Shown here: piece by piece, positions 37,472 through 44,421 of the stretch | How positions within the stretch are numbered: the first letter of the stretch is position 1 | How the letters are laid out: every line of letters starts with the position of its first letter | Assembly (NCBI GenBank): GCA_022787145.1 | Contig: JALFVM010000212.1 | Coordinates: forward strand, 1-64,000 | From: Lachnospiraceae bacterium | GTDB taxonomy: Bacteria; Bacillota; Clostridia; Lachnospirales; Lachnospiraceae | Direction of reading: 5' to 3' | Length of the DNA: 64,000 nucleotides | Program-made: the position numbers and the translations under genes | The notes under the pieces: generated by a model | What the model was told of the DNA's origin: nothing | Seen by the model: the letters and a program-made list of their open reading frames with translations, nothing else | Databases searched by the model: none

Positions 37472-40057
37472 TTATGGCTTCTTATAATAACCACATACGG
37501 TGCGCTCATTCAAAATATCAGAAAACAGCATCAAGTTTTTGCTGCTCACATCGCGAATCCGGATGATATCCTGATAATCTGCAAGATTCGGAAACATCTT
37601 CGGAAGAAGATTTTCATATTTGTGAAAAAAGCTCCTGTCAAATTTTCTGGTTCGACTGTCCTCAAACAGTGCCACATAGAAAATACCCGCTTCCACCAAA
37701 TCCTGGAACATATGACTTCCATAAGAAAGCTCCGGCATATAGCCTGTGGAACCGTCTGAAATTTCTCCAATCGCACAAAACTGTGTGATATCCGCAAAAG
37801 CTACCGGCACGCCCAGATCCGGTGAGGAGGTTCCAATCCTTCCAGGCGCCAGAAACATCAGCTTCGCATCCGGCTCATGTTCCTTGAACCAACCGTTGAT
37901 CATTCCAATCGCCCTGGAAATCTCTCCCTTTCTCGCATACGGAAAACGATAATATGCCATCGGGCTTACACAGACAATCTTATCAATCTTCATCTTGCGG
38001 GAGCCTCCCATAGAAGACCCATTGATGTCAAACATAATATTTTCCTCACGAAGTTTCGGTATTTTTACTTTTCCCTGATTCATACCAATCTGAAGCGGCC
38101 GGCACTGCAAAAGGTTGAATACATAATCCCCATCTTCCGTGAAATTAATCGTAAACTCAATATCAACCGGATATTTGTACTGTTCCTGCAGCATATGCAA
38201 AAGTGTCTTCATATCCTGAATAAACTCCTTATTTTTCACCAGTCCATGGCAGCTTGCAAAAAGAACCTCTCTTCGCTCACCCCGATCCATAAACATTCGC
38301 TCCGCATCATGATCGTGTTCAAACACCATATCCTTATACCATTTCGGAAGTTCTGCCTGCATGGTGTTGATTCTCCGACTGCGCAGAGAACAGGTCGTAT
38401 AATCGAGCACATCGAGCTTGCTCTGCGAAAACTTATGCCGGTCTGCCGTATTCGTCAGAGGAGATTTTTCCGGTCGATCCAGACTGACGATTCTCGGATA
38501 GCTTCCGGTACGGTCTACTGCCTGTGTCCCCAATCCTACCACAAGACGGAGCATGCCGGCAGACGGGTCCATCTCGGAATCCCACCGGTAAGCGCTGCAG
38601 GAATAGCCCACACCTGCCGCATTCGGCATAAAGAAATCCTCATAGCGCGTACCCGATACACGCTGAATGAGAATCGCCATCTGTTCGTCGCCCTCCTCCA
38701 GGCCACGCTGTCGGCGATATTCCAGTGCAGAGCGATCCATCGTGCTGGCATATACCGTTCTTACCGCATTTTCCAAAGCCTCCAGCCTCTGCTCAATCGT
38801 TCCGACATTGATGCAAAACACAGACTCATACTTTCCGGCAAATGCATTTCCAAATCCATCTTCCTGCAGACTGCTTGAACGCACGATAATCGGCCGTTCT
38901 CCAAAATAATCCAGCATTCTCGTAAACTGTTTTCGCACTGTCGGCGGAAACTTTCCATTTACAAAACATTTTTTCATCTCGTCGGCCATTGCAAAATAAC
39001 CATCTTTTGTTTTCTGAGTAATCCACTGCTTCCAATAACCATTGTATACAATATAGCTGTAGAAAACATCAGATCCAACATAGTAAGAATCGTGCGGTTC
39101 CATCTTTGGATAAAGCTCCGGCAGGAAAATCTGCACCAGTTTTCTCGCAAGAAGCATACCGCAGGCTTTTCCGCCAATTCCTCCGCTTCCAATAATACGG
39201 TTATAAAGCAGGAAATAATCCTCGGGCGTATAGTATTTCAACAACATCTTTTTCACCTGCGGATCACGGCTCATCATATTTTCACATAAAGTGCGCTTCG
39301 TTTTGGCAGAAAATTTCCCTTTGGAATATTCCATTCTCGCCCAGCTCACAAAACGATCCCAGCTGTCCAGATCCTGATTTTTTGTCAGATGTGTCTGCTG
39401 ATCTACAATCTGATAAAAACGGCTGACACCAATTCCATCCTCCAGTGCATCAAACTTTTCCGTCTTTTTGTTATAATGATGCGGCAAAAACATTGTTTTG
39501 GAATGCCTGTGCCACACTTTTGACGGTTTCATATAAATTTCCCCATAGCCCGAAAAAATATCAATAAACAACTGTGTCGTGTCATGAATCTGATCCACCG
39601 CGTCATGGGAATGTTCCCCTCTTGTGACAGGGAAATATGCCACCGTATCCAGTTCAAACAGATATGGACAGGTCACGCGGAAAAAATTTCCCATCATCAA
39701 ATCTGTAGACCACTGTATCTGAAGATTAGAAAGACTGTCAAATACATAAAATGCATCTCTTCCCTCTTTCGTAATCACATGGCGCACCGCAATCGTAAAA
39801 CTCTCAAATCCATCTTCCGGATGAAATTCATAGATTTTCACACCCTCCTGCGGCTCTACCAATGGTTCGTGATTGGCGAAACGCATATAAATCAGATTTC
39901 TTCCGTCTGCGACTGCCTGTTTCACAAAGGGATCCACAACAAACTTGTAATCCTCAAATTTCGCCACCTGCCAGACTACATTATCCCCCATACGAATATA
40001 GTCAAGCATGTCGTCCATCCCTGGAATTCCTGATTTTACCTTCTCAAATGCTGCCAT
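37472..40057 (-). CDS. PEP-synthase-like ATP-grasp protein with degenerate KaiC-like N-terminal domain
   Basis: An 861-aa protein. Residues 9-18 (SGIPGMDDML) match the start of KaiC/RadA ATPases, and residues 103-112 (FYVFDSLSNL) match Walker B, but the P-loop that should follow residue 25 is absent. From about 290 (SGGIGGKACGMLLARKL) to about 650 there is a PEP-synthase/PPDK N-terminal ATP-grasp domain, with VRSSSLQEDGFGNAFAGKYES at 392-412 and LLQCRPLQ at its end. The phosphohistidine swivel domain and PEP barrel are missing; about 210 unassigned residues follow. I chose the ATG at 40057, 7 bases after AAGGAGG. It may bind ATP, but no reaction can be named. It is next to coaBC (5' side) and convergent with gdhA. 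Confidence 0.8.
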   Translation of the reverse strand: MAAFEKVKSGIPGMDDMLDYIRMGDNVVWQVAKFEDYKFVVDPFVKQAVADGRNLIYMRFANHEPLVEPQEGVKIYEFHPEDGFESFTIAVRHVITKEGRDAFYVFDSLSNLQIQWSTDLMMGNFFRVTCPYLFELDTVAYFPVTRGEHSHDAVDQIHDTTQLFIDIFSGYGEIYMKPSKVWHRHSKTMFLPHHYNKKTEKFDALEDGIGVSRFYQIVDQQTHLTKNQDLDSWDRFVSWARMEYSKGKFSAKTKRTLCENMMSRDPQVKKMLLKYYTPEDYFLLYNRIIGSGGIGGKACGMLLARKLVQIFLPELYPKMEPHDSYYVGSDVFYSYIVYNGYWKQWITQKTKDGYFAMADEMKKCFVNGKFPPTVRKQFTRMLDYFGERPIIVRSSSLQEDGFGNAFAGKYESVFCINVGTIEQRLEALENAVRTVYASTMDRSALEYRRQRGLEEGDEQMAILIQRVSGTRYEDFFMPNAAGVGYSCSAYRWDSEMDPSAGMLRLVVGLGTQAVDRTGSYPRIVSLDRPEKSPLTNTADRHKFSQSKLDVLDYTTCSLRSRRINTMQAELPKWYKDMVFEHDHDAERMFMDRGERREVLFASCHGLVKNKEFIQDMKTLLHMLQEQYKYPVDIEFTINFTEDGDYVFNLLQCRPLQIGMNQGKVKIPKLREENIMFDINGSSMGGSRKMKIDKIVCVSPMAYYRFPYARKGEISRAIGMINGWFKEHEPDAKLMFLAPGRIGTSSPDLGVPVAFADITQFCAIGEISDGSTGYMPELSYGSHMFQDLVEAGIFYVALFEDSRTRKFDRSFFHKYENLLPKMFPNLADYQDIIRIRDVSSKNLMLFSDILNERTVCGYYKKP

Positions 40058-40137
40058 ACACATTCCTCCTTCTTGTTGATTCTTTATAAAAAAAGTCAAA
40101 AAAGGACAGAGGAAATCATCCTCCGTCCCCATTGACG

Positions 40138-41334
40138 TTATCTGTTCTGCATTTTCAATATTTGATTTAGGATCTGATGAGAGACCTCTTCTTTGCTCAT
40201 CATCTCCAGCTCGATCACTTCGTCCTCGGTAATCAGCGTCATCACATTCGTATCTGTACCAAAACCGGCGCCTGCCACCTTGAGGTTATTGGCTGCGACC
40301 ATGTCCAGGTTCTTCTTCACCAGCTTCGCCCTGGAATTTTCCAGCATATTCTGTGTCTCCATGGAAAAGCCGCACAAAAACTGTCCCTCATGCTTGTGTT
40401 CTCCCAGATATTTTAAAATATCATTCGTGCGTTCCAGTGGAATGCTCATCTGTCCTTCTGTTTTTTTCACTTTCTCATCACTGACATATACAGGACGATA
40501 ATCCGCCACCGCAGCTGCCTTAATGATAATATCCTGACTGTCACTTTCCGAAATCACCGCCTCATACATATCCTGCGCGGAAACCACAGGCACCAGCTTT
40601 ACGCCAAGCGGTGCTTTCAATTCTACCTTTCCACTGACAAGTGTCACTTCAGCGCCGCGCTGTGCACACGCCCTTGCAAGCGCATATCCCATCTTTCCGG
40701 TTGAATGATTGGTGATATAGCGGACAGGATCGATTGCCTCCATCGTCGGCCCCGCAGTTACCAGTACTTTTTTCCCTTTCATATCTTTTTCATGAGAAAT
40801 CGCCAGCCGAATATATTCCAACAACACTTCCGGTTCCGGCATTTTTCCTGCTCCCGTATCTTTACATGCCAGATAGCCAACTGCCGGCTCAATCACCTGC
40901 ATTCCATAGTGCTGCAGAATACCAAGATTATCCTGCACAATCGGGTTTTCATACATTCTGGTGTTCATAGCCGGAGCCACAAGAATCGGACACTGACAGG
41001 CAAGTGCCGTTGTCGTCAGCATGTCATCCGCAATTCCGTGCGCCAGCTTCCCAATCACATTGGCACTGGCCGGTGCAACCATCAAAAGATCTGCCTTCTT
41101 TGCCAGAGCCACATGCTCCACACTATATTGAAAATTCCGGTCAAAGGTATCAATCAGACATTTATGAGAAGTCAACGTCTCAAATGTAATCGGATTGATA
41201 AAATTCTGTGCATTTTCCGTCATCAACACATGCACCTCTGCCTGCTGCTTTACAAGTGCACTGGCAAGATACGCAATTTTATAAGCTGCAATACTCCCGG
41301 TCACTGCCAGAAGAACTGTTTTATTCTTTAACAT
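40138..41334 (-). CDS. coaBC: bifunctional phosphopantothenoylcysteine decarboxylase / phosphopantothenate-cysteine ligase
   Basis: Two steps of coenzyme A synthesis in one 398-aa protein. The N-terminal flavoprotein half (VTGSIAAYKIAYLASALVKQ, with LVAPAMNTRMYENP and the catalytic His in VEHVALAKKADLL) is the decarboxylase. The C-terminal half (KGKKVLVTAGPTMEAIDPVRYITNHSTGKMGYALA) is the ligase, with its conserved KI/KK loop near 290. GGAGC lies before the ATG. Its leader contains the inverted repeat at 41364-41395. It is divergent from an Rrf2 regulator. Confidence 0.97.
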   Translation of the reverse strand: MLKNKTVLLAVTGSIAAYKIAYLASALVKQQAEVHVLMTENAQNFINPITFETLTSHKCLIDTFDRNFQYSVEHVALAKKADLLMVAPASANVIGKLAHGIADDMLTTTALACQCPILVAPAMNTRMYENPIVQDNLGILQHYGMQVIEPAVGYLACKDTGAGKMPEPEVLLEYIRLAISHEKDMKGKKVLVTAGPTMEAIDPVRYITNHSTGKMGYALARACAQRGAEVTLVSGKVELKAPLGVKLVPVVSAQDMYEAVISESDSQDIIIKAAAVADYRPVYVSDEKVKKTEGQMSIPLERTNDILKYLGEHKHEGQFLCGFSMETQNMLENSRAKLVKKNLDMVAANNLKVAGAGFGTDTNVMTLITEDEVIELEMMSKEEVSHQILNQILKMQNR

Positions 41335-41363
41335 ATACTAGCTCCTTTGGTCTGATTCGCAGT

Positions 41364-41395
41364 TACGTTACTGTTCATTCTGTCACAGTAACGTA
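41364..41395. repeat. inverted repeat in the coaBC leader
   Basis: TACGTTACTGT (41364-41374) and ACAGTAACGTA (41385-41395) are perfect 11-bp arms with a 10-base loop. The arms match the ends of the repeats at 26102-26128 and 42475-42617. It lies between the coaBC promoter region and its ATG, so it would be transcribed as a hairpin. Confidence 0.6.
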
Positions 41396-41429
41396 GTTCT
41401 ATTCGTAATAGTATAACATATTTTTCATC

Positions 41430-41459
41430 TTGATTAAATATAGAAAAACGATATATAAT
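41430..41459 (+). promoter_or_regulatory. predicted promoter of the Rrf2 regulator gene
   Basis: TTGATT (41430-41435) and TATAAT (41454-41459) are 18 bases apart. The leader is about 27 bases and contains GAGGTGAT. Confidence 0.5.
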
Positions 41460-41492
41460 AAGGTTATCGAAAAAATTTATTGAGGTGATGAC

Positions 41493-41930
41493 GTGAAAAT
41501 TTCTACAAAAGGACGATATGCGCTGCGAATGATGCTGGATCTTGCACAGCACCAGCAAGAGGGCTATGTAGCACTCAAAGACATCGCACAGCGTCAGAAT
41601 ATTTCCAAAAAATATCTGGAACAGATTGTACCTCTTTTGCACAAATCCCAGGTACTGAAGACAAACCGCGGTTCGCGTGGCGGCTATATGCTTGCAAAAT
41701 CCCCGGATCAATATACAGTCGGTGACATTCTCAGAATCACGGAGGGAAGCCTTGCACCCGTAGCATGCCTGGATGATGATCCAATTCAATGCGAACGAAA
41801 CAGCCTCTGTTCCACCCTGTATATCTGGCAGGGACTTTACAAGGCAATCAATGACTATGTTGACAGCATTACTCTGCAAGACATTCTCGACAACAGCCGA
41901 GAAGAAGGAATGTATGATTTCTACATCTAA
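41493..41930 (+). CDS. Rrf2-family transcriptional regulator with Cys cluster
   Basis: A 145-aa winged-helix regulator beginning MKISTKGRYALRMMLDLA. The DNA-binding helices are near residues 27-50 (DIAQRQNISKKYLEQIV), with the wing TNRGSRGGYMLA. Three Cys in ACLDDDPIQCERNSLC (about residues 91-106) have the IscR spacing and could hold an Fe-S cluster or sense oxidation. The start is GTG after GAGGTGAT. It is a paralogue of the iscR at 11.1 kb. It stands alone with promoter and terminator; its targets are unknown, though coaBC is divergent. Confidence 0.9.
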   Translation: MKISTKGRYALRMMLDLAQHQQEGYVALKDIAQRQNISKKYLEQIVPLLHKSQVLKTNRGSRGGYMLAKSPDQYTVGDILRITEGSLAPVACLDDDPIQCERNSLCSTLYIWQGLYKAINDYVDSITLQDILDNSREEGMYDFYI

Positions 41931-41939
41931 ACAAAAACA

Positions 41940-41977
41940 GCTTCTGTGCAGTATTGTCGACACAGAAGCCGTTTTTT
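41940..41977 (+). terminator. intrinsic terminator after the Rrf2 regulator gene
   Basis: GCTTCTGTG (41940-41948) and CACAGAAGC (41961-41969) are perfect 9-bp arms, followed by a short GC pair and TTTTTT (41972-41977). It abuts the nrdR stop at 41982. Confidence 0.85.
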
Positions 41978-41981
41978 GTAG

Positions 41982-42431
41982 TTACTCCAGTACTTTCTTG
42001 AGTTCATCCATAAATGTATTTACATCTTTAAATTCTCGATATACAGATGCAAAACGTACATAAGCAACTGCATCTGTCTTTTTGAGATGTTCCATCACCA
42101 TTTCTCCGATACGAGAGCTTGGAATTTCCCGTTCTTCCATATTAAAAATCTCTGTCTCAATCGAGTCAATCATCGTTTTTATCGTCTCCACGGAGATTGG
42201 TCTCTTATAACAGGCCCGAAGAACGCCTGCCTCTATTTTCTGACGGTCATACTCTTCTCTTGTCTGATCCTTTTTTATCACAATCAGAGGAATGGTTTCC
42301 ACTCGCTCATAAGTCGTAAAACGTTTGCCACATTCGTCACACATTCGTCGCCGACGAATCGAATTTGTCTCTTCTACCGGTCTGGAATCCACCACACGGG
42401 TATTATCCTGATTACAAAACGGACATCTCAT
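41982..42431 (-). CDS. nrdR: ribonucleotide reductase repressor NrdR
   Basis: Represses ribonucleotide reductase genes when dATP is abundant. The 149-aa length is standard. A zinc ribbon at the start (CPFCNQ ... CDECGKRFTTYERVE) is followed by an ATP-cone domain (LIVIKKDQTREEYDRQKIEAGVLRACYKRPIS). GTGGAGG precedes the ATG. Its upstream region contains a 143-bp inverted-repeat element 44 bases from the ATG. No nrd structural gene is in the window. Confidence 0.97.
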   Translation of the reverse strand: MRCPFCNQDNTRVVDSRPVEETNSIRRRRMCDECGKRFTTYERVETIPLIVIKKDQTREEYDRQKIEAGVLRACYKRPISVETIKTMIDSIETEIFNMEEREIPSSRIGEMVMEHLKKTDAVAYVRFASVYREFKDVNTFMDELKKVLE

Positions 42432-42474
42432 GTTTTTTCCTCCACGTTTTCAGGTTTTCTATGCCAAAAACAAC

Positions 42475-42617
42475 GTATCTGTTCAGTACCCTCACAGATA
42501 CGAGCCAAAATCCATGAAAAATCATCTTTGAGGATGGGCTTTTGGCCTGTATGTCTCGGGATTTTCATGCAAAATGCATGAAAACACCTCGCAGGATATT
42601 ACCTACTGAACAGTTAC
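42475..42617. repeat. 143-bp MITE-like inverted-repeat element upstream of nrdR
   Basis: The left end TATCTGTTCAGTA (42476-42488) and right end TACTGAACAGTTA (42604-42616) are inverted copies with one mismatch in 13. Inside are two more inverted repeats: GCCAAAA/TTTTGGC (42494-42500, 42540-42546) and TTTTCATGCA/TGCATGAAAA (42562-42571, 42575-42584). As RNA it would form a three-way structure. It has no coding capacity. It occupies most of the 311-base gap between nrdR and the YlmC-like gene; the remaining bases to 42742 hold only AT-rich sequence with no clear promoter. Related pieces are at 1751, 26098 and 41364. Confidence 0.6.
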
Positions 42618-42742
42618 AAAACAACTCTCCTTTTACATAAATCCATAATAATATAATCATCAAATCCCGTCAACACAATGAAAGAATAAAATTTATATTT
42701 TTCTCATAAACTTTCCATAAAACAGGAAAAAGCTGTGATTTT

Positions 42743-42997
42743 ATGCGTTTTTGTGAGTTAAAAACAAAAGAGGTCATCAATACCTGCACCTGCAAAAGTC
42801 TTGGATGTCCCGTCGATATTGAATTTGACTGTAAAACAGGACAGATAGAAGCTCTGATCATTCCAGGTCCCGGAAAATTCTGTGGACTGCTTGGCAGAGA
42901 AAGCACTTTTATCATTCCGTGGAACTGTATCTGTCAAATCGGAGATGATATCATTCTGGTAAAAATCGAAGAATCCAAGTGCACACACAAAGAATAA
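42743..42997 (+). CDS. YlmC/YmxH-family PRC-barrel protein
   Basis: An 84-aa protein. MRFCELKTKEVINTCTCKSLGCPVDIEFD and WNCICQIGDDIILVKI fit the YlmC/YmxH family, a PRC-barrel fold associated with sporulation. Several Cys are present. The ribosome site is weak (AGGAAAAAG, rather far). It is convergent with sigG, 15 bases between stops; the pairing with sigG supports a sporulation role, though that is inference. Confidence 0.82.
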   Translation: MRFCELKTKEVINTCTCKSLGCPVDIEFDCKTGQIEALIIPGPGKFCGLLGRESTFIIPWNCICQIGDDIILVKIEESKCTHKE

Positions 42998-43012
42998 AAC
43001 ATCTTCCTTCAT

Positions 43013-43789
43013 TTATCTTAAATAATTTTTCATCGTTCTGAGCGCATTTTTTTCCAAACGACTGACCTGCGCCTGAGAAATTCCGATTTCCTCCGATACC
43101 TCCATCTGCGTCTTTCCCTGAAAATAACGAAGCTCTACAATTTTTCTCTCTCTGCTTCCAAGGCGATCCATCGCATTTTGCAGGGAGAGATTTTCAATCC
43201 AGTTATCCTCTTTGTTTTTTCGATCACTGATCTGATCCATCACATAGAGCGTATCTCCTCCCTCTGTGTAGACTGGTTCGTACAAGCTAACTGGATTTTG
43301 AATCGCATCCAGTGCATACACAATCATCTCTTTTTCGATATGAATCTCCTTTGCAATCTCGTCAATCGTAGGTTCTTTCAAATGTTCCTTCAAATAGTGC
43401 TCCTTCGCATAAATTGCTTTATAAGCAATATCACGCAGAGAACGACTAACACGAATACTGTTGTAGTCTCTCAGATACCTGCGAATTTCCCCAATAATCA
43501 TAGGAACTGCATATGTGCTGAATTTCACATCCAGTTCCGTGTTGAAATTGTCAATCGCCTTAATCAGACCAATACATCCAATCTGAAACAGATCATCCGC
43601 ATTTTCATTGCTTCCGGAAAAACGCTTAATCACACTGAGCACCAAACGCAGATTACCTTTGATATACTGTTCCCTCGCCTCCCTGTCACCCTGTTTAATC
43701 CGCTTGAACAGCTCTTCCTTTTCCTCATTGCTGAGAATCGGCAGCTTTGATGTATTTACACCACATATTTCAACCTTATTCAGTGCCAT
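43013..43789 (-). CDS. sigG: sporulation sigma factor SigG
   Basis: Directs late gene expression in the forespore. The 258-aa sigma-70 protein begins with the SigG-specific NKVEICGVNTSKLPILSNEE. Region 2 (GNLRLVLSVIKRF, DDLFQIGCIGLIKAIDNFNTELDVKFSTYAVPMIIGEIRRYLRD) and region 4 (RERKIVELRYFQGKTQMEVSEEIGISQAQVSRLEK) follow. AGGAGG precedes the ATG. Upstream is a sigma-F-type promoter. The usual neighbours sigE and spoIIGA are not here. Confidence 0.96.
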   Translation of the reverse strand: MALNKVEICGVNTSKLPILSNEEKEELFKRIKQGDREAREQYIKGNLRLVLSVIKRFSGSNENADDLFQIGCIGLIKAIDNFNTELDVKFSTYAVPMIIGEIRRYLRDYNSIRVSRSLRDIAYKAIYAKEHYLKEHLKEPTIDEIAKEIHIEKEMIVYALDAIQNPVSLYEPVYTEGGDTLYVMDQISDRKNKEDNWIENLSLQNAMDRLGSRERKIVELRYFQGKTQMEVSEEIGISQAQVSRLEKNALRTMKNYLR

Positions 43790-43830
43790 TTTAAGAATCC
43801 TCCTAACTACTTCATTCGTTTTGTTAGTAA

Positions 43831-43860
43831 AATTTTTCTCAAAATAGAATAACTTTATAC
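43831..43860 (-). promoter_or_regulatory. sigma-F-type promoter of sigG
   Basis: On the - strand GTATA (43856-43860) is 15 bases before GAGAAAAATT (43831-43840). The Bacillus sigma-F consensus is GYWTA, 15 bases, GGNRANAMTR, so 13 of 15 constrained or free positions fit. In Bacillus sigG is known to be transcribed by sigma-F. The start would be about 35 bases before the ATG. Confidence 0.6.
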
Positions 43861-43916
43861 GATTTCAGGCAAAATATAAAAAATAATAGTCCTTGACAAA
43901 AAGCTGTTTTCTGTTC

Positions 43917-43983
43917 AAAAAAGGTGACCAGGGAGGTGGAAACAGGCACAAATCGTGTCTATTTCTCCCTTCCCCAGTCACCT
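43917..43983 (-). terminator. long terminator-like hairpin after the gene remnants
   Basis: AGGTGAC (43922-43928) and GTCACCT (43977-43983) enclose a GGGAG/CTCCC inner pair, and on the - strand the hairpin is followed by TTTTTT. It appears to be the terminator of the gene whose remnant ends at 43992, retained after the deletion. Confidence 0.7.
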
Positions 43984-43991
43984 GTGATGTT

Positions 43992-44102
43992 TTATTTTCC
44001 AAGCAGTTCACGCTCAATGCACACTCTTGCTTCCGGTGCCTGTTTATTCATCTTTTCCGGGAATCCAAACATCGATACGCAGGCAATGTTGTCACCGCCG
44101 AC
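43992..44102 (-). pseudogene. C-terminal remnant of an unidentified gene
   Basis: An open stretch of 36 codons (VGGDNIACVSMFGF ... ERELLGK, then TAA) in another frame from the LacI remnant it overlaps by 11 bases. It has no start codon or ribosome site, and ends just before a strong terminator, so it looks like the tail of a lost gene. I do not recognise the family. Confidence 0.4.
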
Positions 44103-44421
44103 TTTCTTCTATCATCTTTCTCATCAGCGCAATGACTGCCCCTGCGTTGACTCCTTCCACTTCATGGATATCCACAGTTACTCCAAGCGCCTCTACCTCC
44201 TGCTTCGCTGCCTGGATTCCCTGCAGAACCTGCTGCATAAAGGGAGTCTCTGATGACTGCAGGATCACCCCGATCTTCAGTTTCTTTCCCGCCATCACGA
44301 GTGCTCTTCCCGCAAGACTCGGCTGATATCCCATTTCCTGCGCAATCTTTCGGATTCGTTCTGCTACTTCCGGCCTGATTCGGCCTCTGTTGTTCAATGC
44401 CCGGTCTACTGTCCCCCTGTC
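44092..44421 (-). pseudogene. LacI-family regulator remnant
   Basis: The reading begins directly at the stop codon of the sulfotransferase gene with DRGTVDRALNNRGRIRPEVAERI, the second helix and hinge of a LacI-type DNA-binding domain. It continues into LKIGVILQSSETPFMQQVLQGI of the periplasmic-binding-like domain, then stops after MIEESRR at about 110 codons. A complete member is about 330 aa. The first 12 or so residues, the start codon and the C-terminal two thirds are missing, so it cannot be functional. The junctions suggest deletions on both sides. Confidence 0.8.

Noticed and set aside
40057..40132. An N-terminal extension of the PEP-synthase-like protein
   Set aside because: AAGGAGG lies 7 bases before the ATG at 40057, inside the extension.
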